Assembly: GCF_000733295.1 (NCBI RefSeq) | Contig: NZ_JPMI01000061.1 | Location: forward strand, 1 to 46,136 | DNA length: 46,136 nt | Direction: 5' to 3' | DNA from: Archangium violaceum Cb vi76 | Lineage (GTDB): Bacteria > Myxococcota > Myxococcia > Myxococcales > Myxococcaceae | In this document: positions 26,820 to 35,830 of the stretch, piece by piece | Numbering within the stretch: position 1 is the stretch's first letter | Layout: every line of letters starts with the position of its first letter | Translations under genes and position numbers: made by a program | The notes under the pieces: model-generated | What the model was told of the DNA's origin: nothing | The model's database searches: none | Seen by the model: only the letters and a program-made list of their open reading frames with translations

Positions 26820-28370
26820 TCAGCGGTTCGCCGGGCCCGCGGAGGTGTTGGACTTCCGTCCGCGCTTCCCGGACGTCCACTCCTCCAACATGTTGCCGAA
26901 GCTCTTCATCTGCTGGCCCAGGTCCGTGGTGCGGACCAGTTCCTCCACCTGCGCGCGTGACTGGCGCGGCAGCTTCGCGTCCATCTGCGCGAAGCCGTAG
27001 GCCAGCGCCGCCGCGACGGCCGTGTTGAGCCGCAACTGCTGCGGATCGCACTTGTCCAGCTCGTCCGAGCGCGCGTGGTAGTTCGGGCCGTAGAGCGCCG
27101 GCTCCTGGTTGGCCACCAGGTTGGGCACGCCCTGCAGCATGAAGTCGAAGTTGTCCGTGCCCACGATCGGCGCGTCCACCTGCGTGAACGGGCCCAGTCC
27201 CTTCACCGGCTCGAGCGCCTGGTCCACCAGGGGAGGCAGCTCGGGGCGGCCTCCCGTGAAGAATCCGTTGATGCGTCCGCAGCCGATGTCGAACGAGGAC
27301 GCCATCACGTGCTTGTCCAGCTCGGCCTCGTGCGTCTTCACGTAGCCCTCCGAGCCGTACATGCCCTGCTCCTCGCCGTTCCACAGCGCGAAGCGGAGGG
27401 TGCGCGCCGGTTTGATCCCCAGCCGCTTCATCTGCCGCGCCACGTCGATCAGCGCCGCCACGTTCGCCCCGTTGTCCAGCGCCCCCGTGCCCAGGTCCCA
27501 CGAGTCCAGGTGCGCGCCCAGCACCACCACCTCGTCCGGGCGCGTGCTGCCGCGGATCTCCCCGATGACGTTGTAGCTCTCGTAGGCCGGCCCGGTCTGG
27601 AGCTCGAGCTCGGCCGTGAGCGTCAGCGCCTTGCCCGTGCGCAGCAGGCGCTGGGCGCGCAGCGCTCCGTCCCGCTCCATCACCAGCATGGGCCGCGTGT
27701 TGCCCATGCCCACCGACACGTTGTGCCGGTAGAGCAGGTTGTTGGGCCTCGAGCCCACGTACACCACGCCCGCCACGCCGGCCGCGAAGGCCCGCGTTTC
27801 GATCTCCGCGGCCTCGGCGTACTCGCGGAACAGGTCGTCCACGTTCTTCAGCTCCGTCGTGTCCACGAGCAGGAACGCGCCCTTCGCCTTCCCCCCGAGC
27901 GCCTTGAAGTCCTTCTCCGTGCCCCTGCCCGCGTCGAGCAGCGGGGCCGTCAGCCCACCCTTGGGCGTGGCGGTGGAGAAGGGCATGGCCGCGATGCGGG
28001 GCGAGAACTCCAGCCCCTTGCCGCGCAGGGTGGCGGACGCCGAGCGCTCCAGCCACAGGCCCGGCATCTGGAAGGGCTCCTTGCGCGCGTCGACGCCCGC
28101 CTCACGGAAGCGCGCGAGCGCCCACTCCACGGAGCGCAGGTTCGCCGGCGAGCCCGTGGCCCTCCCGCCCACCTCGTCCACCAGGGACTGCAGATCGCTC
28201 AGCAGCGGCGTGTCCCCGAGGAAGGCGCCCACCAGCCGTGCCGCCTCGGCCCGCGAGGCGTCCGAGGCCTTCGCCGCGGGCTTGGAGGGCTCGGCCGCCA
28301 GGGCCGGTGCGCCGAGAAGGGACAGGGACAGGAGGGACGACAGCAGCCGGCGGGAGGAGGCGGTGCTCAG
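26820..28370 (-). CDS. Secreted M28-family zinc aminopeptidase/carboxypeptidase, probable CTG start
   Basis: 516 residues from the chosen start. The M28 metal ligands are visible in order: GAHLDSWD (His, Asp), GALDNGAN (bridging Asp), WNGEEQG (catalytic Glu and ligand Glu), SFDIGCG (Asp) and NYHARSD (His). An inserted protease-associated region (AFLLVDTTEL...GVVYVGSRPNN) precedes them, as in carboxypeptidase Q relatives. No ATG, GTG or TTG gives a sensible start. A CTG at 28370, 7 bp after GGAG (28378-28381), begins MSTASSRRLLSSLLSLSLLG ending in APALA|AEP, an excellent signal peptide. The only upstream ATGs lie in the terminator and tRNA-Cys. Confidence 0.88.
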   Translation of the reverse strand: MSTASSRRLLSSLLSLSLLGAPALAAEPSKPAAKASDASRAEAARLVGAFLGDTPLLSDLQSLVDEVGGRATGSPANLRSVEWALARFREAGVDARKEPFQMPGLWLERSASATLRGKGLEFSPRIAAMPFSTATPKGGLTAPLLDAGRGTEKDFKALGGKAKGAFLLVDTTELKNVDDLFREYAEAAEIETRAFAAGVAGVVYVGSRPNNLLYRHNVSVGMGNTRPMLVMERDGALRAQRLLRTGKALTLTAELELQTGPAYESYNVIGEIRGSTRPDEVVVLGAHLDSWDLGTGALDNGANVAALIDVARQMKRLGIKPARTLRFALWNGEEQGMYGSEGYVKTHEAELDKHVMASSFDIGCGRINGFFTGGRPELPPLVDQALEPVKGLGPFTQVDAPIVGTDNFDFMLQGVPNLVANQEPALYGPNYHARSDELDKCDPQQLRLNTAVAAALAYGFAQMDAKLPRQSRAQVEELVRTTDLGQQMKSFGNMLEEWTSGKRGRKSNTSAGPANR

Positions 28371-28423
28371 GCAGAGGCTCCAGGAAGAGTGGGGCCGCCA
28401 TCCTGCCAGACTCCGGAAACACG

Positions 28424-28460
28424 AAGGCCCGATGTGAACCGGAGTCCACATCGGGCCCTT
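28424..28460 (-). terminator. Intrinsic terminator of tRNA-Cys
   Basis: Inverted repeat GGCCCGATGTG / CACATCGGGCC (11-bp stem, 10-base loop), followed on the minus strand by a short T-rich run. It begins 7 bp after the tRNA 3' end. Confidence 0.8.
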
Positions 28461-28466
28461 GCTGTG

Positions 28467-28538
28467 AGGCGCCACCCGGATTCGAACCGGGGAATGAAGG
28501 TTTTGCAGACCTTTGCCTTACCACTTGGCTATGGCGCC
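28467..28538 (-). tRNA. tRNA-Cys (GCA)
   Basis: Cloverleaf on the minus strand: acceptor GGCGCCA pairs with TGGCGCC, anticodon loop CTGCAAA with GCA, T-arm GGTTCGAATCC. The CCA end is not encoded. It is a single-gene unit with its own promoter and terminator. Confidence 0.97.
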
Positions 28539-28555
28539 GCGAGAAGCGTGTACGC

Positions 28556-28584
28556 CTTATATGAACCCGAAACAGCCGGGTCAA
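28556..28584 (-). promoter_or_regulatory. Sigma-70-type promoter of tRNA-Cys
   Basis: On the minus strand, -35 TTGACC and -10 TATAAG are separated by exactly 17 bp, about 17 bp before the tRNA 5' end. Confidence 0.75.
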
Positions 28585-28668
28585 GACAGGAGAGTGGGGA
28601 GCGTGCACATCCATGTCCGGTAGCATCCCGGCCGAGCGGTCCCGCCAGCCACCGGAGGAACTTCAACG

Positions 28669-29823
28669 ATGCTGCAGGGTTATGGGCTGTACCTGGAGGA
28701 GCACGAGGCCTTCCGCCGCACCGTCCGGGCGGTGGTGGAAAAGGAGCTGAAGCCCTTCGCCTCCCAGTGGGAGGAGCAGGAGGAGTTCCCCCGGGAGCTC
28801 TTCACCCGCTTCGGCGAGCTGGGCTTCCTCGGTCTCAAGTACCCGGAGGTCCATGGAGGTTCCAACGCCGGGGAACTCTACGAGGCGGTGCTGCTCGAGG
28901 AGATGGGGCGCTGCGGCTCGGGTGGCGTCGCGGCCGGCCTGGGGGCCCAGCACACCATCGCCACCGGCCCCCTCCACAAGTTCGGCACCGAGGAGCAGAA
29001 GCAGCGCTTCCTCGCCCCCGCCATCCGGGGGGAGAAGATCGGCGCGCTCGGCATCACCGAGCCCAATGGCGGTTCGGACGTGGCGGGCCTGCGCACCACC
29101 GCCCGCCGCGACGGGGACCACTACGTCGTCAACGGCTCGAAGACCTACATCACCAATGGCGTCCGGGCGGACTTCGTCGTGCTGGCGGTGAAGACGAACC
29201 CGGACGCCGGGCACAAGGGCCTGTCCCTGCTGGTGGTGGAGAAGGGCACGCCTGGTTTCTCCGTGGGGCGCAAGCTCAAGAAGCTCGGGTGGCGCGCCTC
29301 GGACACCGGGGAGCTCTTCTTCGAGGACTGCCGGGTGCCCGCGGCCAACCTGCTCGGCGGCCTGGAGGGGCAGGGCTTCTATCAGATCATGGGCAACTTC
29401 CAGTGGGAGCGCCTGTCGCTCGCCCTGGGGGCGCTCGGGGCCATGGCGGAGATGCTGGAGGTCGTCATGGCCCACGTGAAGGACCGGCGGGCCTTCGGCC
29501 ACGCGCTCCACGAGTTCCAGGTGGTGCGGCACCGCATCGCCGAGCTGGCCACCGACTTCGAGGCCGCGCGTCAGCTCACCTACCACGCGCTGCGCCTGCA
29601 CGTGGGGGGCGAGTACGCCATCGCCCAGACGTCCATGGCCAAGAAGGTGGCCACCGAGACGGCCTGCCGGGTGGCCGATGCGTGCCTCCAGCTCCACGGC
29701 GGCGCCGGCTACATGATGGAGTACGACATCCAGCGCCACTGGCGGGACGCGCGCCTGGGCCCCATCGGCGGGGGCACCAGTGAGATCATGAACGAGATCA
29801 TCGCGAAGCAGCTCGGCCTCTAG
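28669..29823 (+). CDS. Acyl-CoA dehydrogenase
   Basis: 384 residues, standard length. FAD flavoenzyme catalysing alpha,beta-dehydrogenation of an acyl-CoA. The three domains follow in order: the N-terminal helical domain (HEAFRRTVRAVVEKELKPFASQWEE), the beta domain with GALGITEPNGGSDVAGLRTTARRDGDHYVVNGSKTYITNG, and the C-terminal helical domain with WERLSLALGALGAMAEML, RRAFGHALHEFQVVRHRIAEL and QLHGGAGYMMEYDIQRHWRDARLGPIGGGTSEIMNEIIAKQLGL. The catalytic base region resembles long-chain or isovaleryl-type members, but chain-length specificity cannot be given. ATG 28669 follows GGAGGAA. Confidence 0.96.
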   Translation: MLQGYGLYLEEHEAFRRTVRAVVEKELKPFASQWEEQEEFPRELFTRFGELGFLGLKYPEVHGGSNAGELYEAVLLEEMGRCGSGGVAAGLGAQHTIATGPLHKFGTEEQKQRFLAPAIRGEKIGALGITEPNGGSDVAGLRTTARRDGDHYVVNGSKTYITNGVRADFVVLAVKTNPDAGHKGLSLLVVEKGTPGFSVGRKLKKLGWRASDTGELFFEDCRVPAANLLGGLEGQGFYQIMGNFQWERLSLALGALGAMAEMLEVVMAHVKDRRAFGHALHEFQVVRHRIAELATDFEAARQLTYHALRLHVGGEYAIAQTSMAKKVATETACRVADACLQLHGGAGYMMEYDIQRHWRDARLGPIGGGTSEIMNEIIAKQLGL

Positions 29824-29918
29824 GCGGACGCGGGGAGGGGACGGGCAGGCGGGCCCCGGGGAAGGGGAATGAGGGGGCTCCTCGTTTTGCGGGACAGACA
29901 CCGCAGCAGGAGGTCCGG

Positions 29919-30275
29919 GTGGTGGATCCCCGTATGCCTTGTACCGAGCTCTATGTCCGGCTCGGAGACGAGGAAGTACTCGTGCTCGACTGCCGTGATC
30001 CCGAGGATTGGGATCGCTACGGCCTGCATATCCCCGGTGCCCTGTGGATGCCCTTCGAGGAGATTCTGCGGGACTCGGGGGCCCTCCCCGACGACGAGCT
30101 GATCGTGGTGTGTGGGTGTTCTCCGGATGGCTCGGATGCGCGCCGCGCCTGCCGGCTGCTCAACCACCGGGGGCTCACCGCGGTGTGCCTGGAGGGAGGC
30201 CTCCAGGGGTGGATCACCCACGGCCTGCCCACCGAGAGCCACCTGTCGGGAGCCTCGGCGAGCGGGCTGTGCTGA
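29919..30275 (+). CDS. Rhodanese-like sulfurtransferase domain protein
   Basis: 118 residues, a single rhodanese domain: VLVLDCRDPEDWDRYGLHIPGALWMPFEE, then ELIVVCGCSPDGSDARRACRLLNHRGLTAVCLEGGLQGWITHGLP. The active-site loop carries Cys65 and Cys67 (CGCSPDG) where one catalytic Cys is usual. It may transfer sulfur or act as a sensor. Consecutive GTG codons at 29919 and 29922 lie 5 and 8 bp after AGGAGG; an ATG at 29934 is a third option. It ends in Cys. Confidence 0.88.
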   Translation: MVDPRMPCTELYVRLGDEEVLVLDCRDPEDWDRYGLHIPGALWMPFEEILRDSGALPDDELIVVCGCSPDGSDARRACRLLNHRGLTAVCLEGGLQGWITHGLPTESHLSGASASGLC

Positions 30276-30387
30276 GGCGCTGAGCCCGGGCGGGTGAGGC
30301 TTTCGCCGCGGTGCGTAGCGGTCCGGCGCCAAAGGGTGTAAAGGGGCCCCACCTCTCGACCCCCCACTGGAAAGGGAGTCTGACACC

Positions 30388-31476
<1,089 letters not shown>

Positions 31477-31574
31477 GTAGGCTCAAGGAGTACTTCATTT
31501 AGGGAGTGCTCCCCCCGTCCCAACCCATGTACTGTGCGCGCGCGCACGGACTCAGTCCAAGAGGAGATTTTTCA

Positions 31575-31910
31575 ATGGCTTACGTGGTCACCGAGCCTTG
31601 CATCAAGTGCAAGTACACCGACTGTGTCGAGGTCTGCCCGGTCAACTGCTTCTACGAGGGCGCCAACTTCCTGGTCATCCACCCGGACGAGTGCATCGAC
31701 TGCGGTGCGTGTGAGCCGGTGTGCCCCACCAAGGCGATCTTCCCCGAGTCGGATCTGCCCGGCGAGTACAAGGAGTACAAGGATCTGAACGCGAAGTTCG
31801 CCACCCAGTGGCCGAACATCGCGGAGAAGAAGGCGTCCCTGCCCGAGGCCGAGGAGTTCAAGGACAAGAAGGGCAAGCGCCAGATGCTCCTGGAGAAGCC
31901 CGGCAAGTAG
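31575..31910 (+). CDS. fdxA: Seven-iron ferredoxin (FdxA type)
   Basis: 111 residues. Cys9, 17, 21 and 25 with [11 protein letters not shown] give the [3Fe-4S] plus [4Fe-4S] pattern of Azotobacter ferredoxin I-like proteins. The C-terminal half is the usual acidic and lysine-rich extension ([20 protein letters not shown]). Low-potential electron carrier in the cytoplasm. ATG 31575 follows GAGGAG at 31561-31566. It is monocistronic, with a strong terminator downstream. Confidence 0.96.
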   Translation: MAYVVTEPCIKCKYTDCVEVCPVNCFYEGANFLVIHPDECIDCGACEPVCPTKAIFPESDLPGEYKEYKDLNAKFATQWPNIAEKKASLPEAEEFKDKKGKRQMLLEKPGK

Positions 31911-31931
31911 TCCCGTTGTCCGAGGCGTCCG

Positions 31932-31963
31932 AGGCCCTCCGCCGAGAGGCGGTAGGGCCTTTT
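31932..31963 (+). terminator. Intrinsic terminator of fdxA
   Basis: AGGCCCTCCGCC and GGCGGTAGGGCCT pair around a GAGA loop and run straight into TTTT. It begins 22 bp after the ferredoxin stop. Confidence 0.9.
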
Positions 31964-31981
31964 CCATGTCCGGAGTCCGGC

Positions 31982-32761
31982 TCAGGATGCCAGCAGGGCA
32001 CTGAGCTTCAGCCCGCGAGCGGCCAGCTCCTCGCGGATGCGCACCAGGTCCTTCTGGGGCAGGGGTCCGCGGCGCCCCTGGATGCGCAGGGACACCTCGC
32101 GCTCGCCCGTGCGCTCCACCTCCACGGTGGCATCCAGCGCTCCTCCCAGGCGCATCGCCAGCGCGGGCCGCTGCGACTTCACGAACACCTCGATCTGCTC
32201 GATGAGCTCCAGGGCCGCCTGCACGCGGACCTCCGGGTTCGACGGCTCCACGGCGGCCGAGCCTCCGACGCCTCCCGGTGGTGGGTTCCCCGTGGCGGAG
32301 ACGGCCTCCTCGGGGAGGCGCGAGGTGGGGGTCTCGGGGCCCGGCGTGGTGGGTGCCGAGCGGGGAGCCACCGGTTCCGCGCGTGGCTCCCGGGCGAGCT
32401 CCCGGGCGATGAGGTCGGTCACGCGCTGCTGCACCCGCTCCTGGTGCGTCTGGTGGGCGTCTCCTCGCACGTCCCGGAGCCGGTGGGCCTCGGTATGGAG
32501 GCCCTGGCGGACCTGACCGAGGTGCTCGGCGCTGGCGATGGCGCCTCGCGGCGGTGTCCGCGCCAGCGCGGTGGCGGCCATGGCTCCGGTGGCTCCCTTT
32601 GCAGTGGTGACGAGCGCGGTGACGAGGCTCCGGGCGGCCTGTCCTCCCTGGAGTGGAGCCTTCACCGTCTCCGGCGGGGCCTTCTTCAGTGCTTCCTGGA
32701 AACGGCCCTTGTCCGAGGCGGGCCTGGCTTGTGCTGTCTCGGGGTGTCCGTCGACCTTCAT
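31982..32761 (-). CDS. Hypothetical protein, Pro/Ala-rich with conserved-looking C-terminus
   Basis: 259 residues, no signal peptide or membrane segment. The first 170 residues are Ala/Pro/Arg-rich and probably disordered in part. From about 180 a compact region appears: EVRVQAALELIEQIEVFVKSQRPALAMRLGG, ATVEVERTGEREVSLRIQGRRGPL, RIREELAARGLKLSALLAS. That layout, a floppy N-terminus and a small C-terminal alpha/beta domain, recalls FliK/HrpP-type length-control proteins, but the similarity is impressionistic and no secretion genes are adjacent. Convergent with fdxA. Confidence 0.65.
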   Translation of the reverse strand: MKVDGHPETAQARPASDKGRFQEALKKAPPETVKAPLQGGQAARSLVTALVTTAKGATGAMAATALARTPPRGAIASAEHLGQVRQGLHTEAHRLRDVRGDAHQTHQERVQQRVTDLIARELAREPRAEPVAPRSAPTTPGPETPTSRLPEEAVSATGNPPPGGVGGSAAVEPSNPEVRVQAALELIEQIEVFVKSQRPALAMRLGGALDATVEVERTGEREVSLRIQGRRGPLPQKDLVRIREELAARGLKLSALLAS

Positions 32762-32903
32762 GGGTCCCTCGTGGTGCGGGGTGGGACCCGAGGGAGAGCA
32801 CGGCCCATGCCAGGGGGGCTCGACGGAGGGACACGGGGGTGGACTCCCGGACCGTGGACGGGGAGCCCACCGGCGAGACGCCCACCCCCGCTGCTCCGGG
32901 GTG

Positions 32904-33971
32904 CTACCGGCTCGGTTTGCCGAAGGCGCCCGACTGCTCGGGGGTGACGCCCATCAGCTCGTTGACGGCGAGGGGGCAGCGGAACACGGCGTTGGGATCG
33001 GCCAGCACGTTGCCCTGGGACCAGTTGCGATCCTGGAAGATGAGCCCGTCGCGCAGCTCCACCTCGTCCACCGCCTTCTTGAAGCCCCAGAAGCGCCCGC
33101 GCACCATCAACTGGGTGCCCTTGGGGATGCGGCTCAGGTCCAGGTACTGCTGGGGCGCGAGCTTCGCGGTGATGATGACGGAGGGGCGCTTCTTCGGCGT
33201 GCCGAAGGGGTTGATTTCGTTCTCTTCAGCGGGAAACGGGTACCAGATCAGCTTCGCCACGGCCACGAGCGGCTCGGGCTCCTCCTCGATGATGGGCTGG
33301 CCCTTGCGCTTCTTCTTGGGCTTCTTCTTGGGCTTCTCGATGTCGAGGTCGAGCAACTCGAGGCCCCCGAAGGCCACCTGCCGGTCGAGGTAGCTCTCGC
33401 GGAACATCTTCTCGGCGGAGCGGGCGGCGGTGGCGTTGGCGCGGCGGACCTCGATCTCATAGCGATCGCGCAGGGCGGGCAGGGTGAGGAAGAAGCTGTC
33501 GATGGGCTGGAGGCCCTCGGAGAGGAAGCGCAGCTTGCCCACGTCGATGGTGAGCACCACGGGCCCGAGGGCCGCGGCGGTCTGGAACCAGTTGGGCGGC
33601 AGCTTCCGGTCGATCAGCACGCGGCGCACCATGGCCACCAGGTACGCGTTGGCCTGGAAGCGCGGGGTGCTCAGCTGGGTGTTGAGCGCCTGGACGAGCA
33701 GGGGATCCAGGAAGAAGTTCTCGTCGCGCTTGTGCAGCAGGGGCGCGGTCTCGCCGAGCAGCGTGAGCAGCCCGCCGAGGAGTTGGGCACAGTTGGGATC
33801 GTTCGTTCCCTGGTTGAGGGCCTGGTAGAGGCCGGTCCTGAGGAAGCGGCGGTCGAAGTCCTCCTCCTTGATGTTGGGCACGTCGTTACCGGAGCCGAAG
33901 AAGACCTCCGGTTGGGCGGCGGCGGGGAGGGACGAGAGACAGAGGACGAGTGCGAGGAGCGCGGATCGCAT
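32904..33971 (-). CDS. Exported protein of unknown function
   Basis: 355 residues with a signal peptide (MRSALLALVLCLSSLPAAA|QPEV). The mature part has helical segments (LLGGLLTLLGETAPLLHKRDENFFLDPLLVQALNTQL), a lysine-rich linker near 220 (KKKPKKKRKGQP) and a beta-rich end (LIWYPFPAEENEINPFG...ELRDGLIFQDRNWSQGNVL). I recognise no family. The start at 33971 lies 13 bp after the MFS gene stop, so the two form an operon. Confidence 0.75.
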   Translation of the reverse strand: MRSALLALVLCLSSLPAAAQPEVFFGSGNDVPNIKEEDFDRRFLRTGLYQALNQGTNDPNCAQLLGGLLTLLGETAPLLHKRDENFFLDPLLVQALNTQLSTPRFQANAYLVAMVRRVLIDRKLPPNWFQTAAALGPVVLTIDVGKLRFLSEGLQPIDSFFLTLPALRDRYEIEVRRANATAARSAEKMFRESYLDRQVAFGGLELLDLDIEKPKKKPKKKRKGQPIIEEEPEPLVAVAKLIWYPFPAEENEINPFGTPKKRPSVIITAKLAPQQYLDLSRIPKGTQLMVRGRFWGFKKAVDEVELRDGLIFQDRNWSQGNVLADPNAVFRCPLAVNELMGVTPEQSGAFGKPSR

Positions 33972-33984
33972 CGGGCACAGGCTA

Positions 33985-35148
33985 TCACGCCGGGAGGCGG
34001 GACTCCTGGGGCGGGATGCGGAGGACGAGCGCGGCGGCGGCCAGCTCGAGGACGGCGGCGGCGGCGAAGAGGCGGTGCCCCCCGAGCCAGTCGTAGCCGG
34101 CCCCGGCGGAGGAGTAGCCCACGAGTCCCCCCAGGCCGAAGGTGATGGCGGCGAAGAGTCCCTGGCCGGAGGCGCGCAGGTGCGGGGGGACGCGGCGGAC
34201 GACGAAGGCGATGCTGGCCACGTAGAAGACGCCGAAGGACAGGCCGTGGAGCAGGGAGAGGGCGGCGATGACGCCCCGGGAGGTGGCGAGGGAGAGCCCG
34301 GCCCAGCGCAGGGCACTGGCGGTGAAGGCGAGCACCAGGAGATTGCGAGGGGAGATGCGGTCGGCCACGCGGGGGTAGAGGAGCATCACGAGCACCTCGG
34401 CGGTGACCCCGAGCCCCATGGCGATGCCCACCACGGAGGGAGGCAGGCCGAGCGAGCCGACGAAGATGGAGAAGGTGCCGTGGTAGGGGGCGCAGGCGAT
34501 CCAATGGAGGGCGCAGGCGGCGAGCAGCCAGCTCAGCTCCCTGTCGGCGAGGAGCTGGAGCCCGGCGAGGGGGTGGACGGGAGCCCGGGCCGTGGGGCCG
34601 CTGGAGTCACGGAGGGTGAAGCTCCAGAGGGTGAGGGTGACCAGGAGGGAGAAGGCGGCGAGCACGGTGGCCCGGCCCACGGACTCCACGGAGAGGCCGA
34701 AGAGGGTGGAGGAGAGGACGAAGCCGAGCGAGCCGAAGAGGCGCAGGTGGGAGTAGGAGCCACCGGTGCGGGCGATGTGCTGGAGGGCGAGGCTGTCGAT
34801 GAGGGGGGTGATGGAGGAGGCGAAGAAGGCGTAGGCGGCGAGGGCTGCGACGAGGGTGGGGAAGCGCTCGACGAAGAGGAGGGGGATGAAGCCCAGGCAG
34901 GCACCGGCGCAGACGGCGGAGAGGACGTGGTGGGGGCGGCCGGTGCGATCGGCGAGGTGGCCCCAGAGGTGGGGCGCGACGAGGGCGAGCAGGGGGCTGA
35001 GGGAGAGGAGGAGGCCTATCTGGGAGACGGAGAGGGTAAGGGATTTCAGGTAGGCGGGGAGGAAGGGCAGGACGATGCCGGTGATGGAGAAGTAGAGGGC
35101 GTAGAAGCCGATGAGGGGGAGGCGTCCGGTGGCCTGGGAAGGGAGCAT
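33985..35148 (-). CDS. MFS transporter (HcaT/PPP-like 12-helix)
   Basis: 387 residues with twelve hydrophobic helices in two halves. The opening LPLIGFYALYFSITGIVLPFLPAYLKSLTLSVSQIGLLLSLSPLLALVAPHLWGHLADRTGRPHHVL carries the MFS loop 2-3 motif (GHLADRTGR). SYSHLRLFGSLGFVLSSTLFG is characteristic of the 3-phenylpropionate/nucleoside-like MFS_1_like branch. The transported substrate cannot be deduced. The start at 35148 is the first ATG before helix 1; upstream frame lies over the divergent acetyltransferase. Confidence 0.92.
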   Translation of the reverse strand: MLPSQATGRLPLIGFYALYFSITGIVLPFLPAYLKSLTLSVSQIGLLLSLSPLLALVAPHLWGHLADRTGRPHHVLSAVCAGACLGFIPLLFVERFPTLVAALAAYAFFASSITPLIDSLALQHIARTGGSYSHLRLFGSLGFVLSSTLFGLSVESVGRATVLAAFSLLVTLTLWSFTLRDSSGPTARAPVHPLAGLQLLADRELSWLLAACALHWIACAPYHGTFSIFVGSLGLPPSVVGIAMGLGVTAEVLVMLLYPRVADRISPRNLLVLAFTASALRWAGLSLATSRGVIAALSLLHGLSFGVFYVASIAFVVRRVPPHLRASGQGLFAAITFGLGGLVGYSSAGAGYDWLGGHRLFAAAAVLELAAAALVLRIPPQESRLPA

Positions 35149-35229
35149 CGAGTCGGGGGGGCGCTTAGCACGGTGGGGTGCCTTTTCGTCTGTTTGCCCC
35201 GCCTGGATTTGTGTACGGTGGCCATCGCC

Positions 35230-35706
35230 ATGTCGACCCCGGAGATCCCGCAGCCGCCCGTCACCATTGCGCAGATCAAGGATGAGGCTGAGTTGTTTCA
35301 GGCGCTCGCCATCCGCGAGGTGGTGTTCATCGAGGAGCAGCACGTGCCCGAGGGCATCGAGCGGGATGCCGAGGACGCGAAGGCGTACCACGTGTTGGCG
35401 TTCCAGGGTGGGCACGCCATCGGGACGGGGCGTCTGGTGATGTTGCCCGAGCCGCCGCCGGGAGAGACGGGGACGTGGGGGCAGATCGGCCGCATGGCGG
35501 TGCTGAAGGCGCACCGGAAGGCGCGAGTGGGCGCGATGCTGCTGACGACGCTGGAGGACGAAGCGCGCCGGCGGGGAGTGAGCGGCATCATGCTGCACTC
35601 GCAGTTGTACGCGCTGGAGTTCTACAAGAAGCAGGGTTACGAGGCGCTGGGCGAGGTCTTCCAGGAAGCGGGAATCGAGCACCTGGAGATGCGCAAGAAG
35701 CTGTAG
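35230..35706 (+). CDS. GNAT family N-acetyltransferase
   Basis: 158 residues, GNAT fold: FQALAIREVVFIEEQHVPEGIERDAEDAKAYHVLAF (N-terminal helices), GTGRLVMLP, the acetyl-CoA region IGRMAVLKAHRKARVGAMLLTTLEDEARRRG, and LHSQLYALEFYKKQGYEALGEVFQEAGIEHLEMRKKL. This is the ElaA-like branch. Here the pyrophosphate loop is RKARVGA rather than the common R/Q-x-x-G-x-G/A, so G is kept at one position. Divergent from the MFS gene across 81 bp. Confidence 0.92.
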   Translation: MSTPEIPQPPVTIAQIKDEAELFQALAIREVVFIEEQHVPEGIERDAEDAKAYHVLAFQGGHAIGTGRLVMLPEPPPGETGTWGQIGRMAVLKAHRKARVGAMLLTTLEDEARRRGVSGIMLHSQLYALEFYKKQGYEALGEVFQEAGIEHLEMRKKL

Positions 35707-35725
35707 TCGGCCACACCGTCAATAT

Positions 35726-35826
35726 CCCCTCGCCCTCCGGGAGAGGGACGGGGTGAGGGTGCCAGGACCCCGGGTTGTGCCCGCGTGAAGCCCCCTCTCC
35801 CTCTGGGAGAGGGTTGGGGTGAGGGT
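35726..35826. repeat. REP-like paired palindromic repeat, copy 1
   Basis: Two related units, 35726-35760 and 35791-35826, each a GAGAGGG-centred palindrome (CCCTCTCCCTCTGGGAGAGGG in the second, shown here as CCCTCTCCC/GGGAGAGGG arms) followed by GGGGTGAGGGT. Both recur at 40446-40521. They sit between convergent gene ends (GNAT and hrpB) and could form hairpins that act as terminators. Confidence 0.85.
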
Positions 35827-35830
35827 CAGC

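Noticed and set aside
31487-31512. Terminator of asd (GGAGTACT/AGTGCTCC)
   Set aside because: The stem has a mismatch and no T-run follows; too weak to list as a feature.
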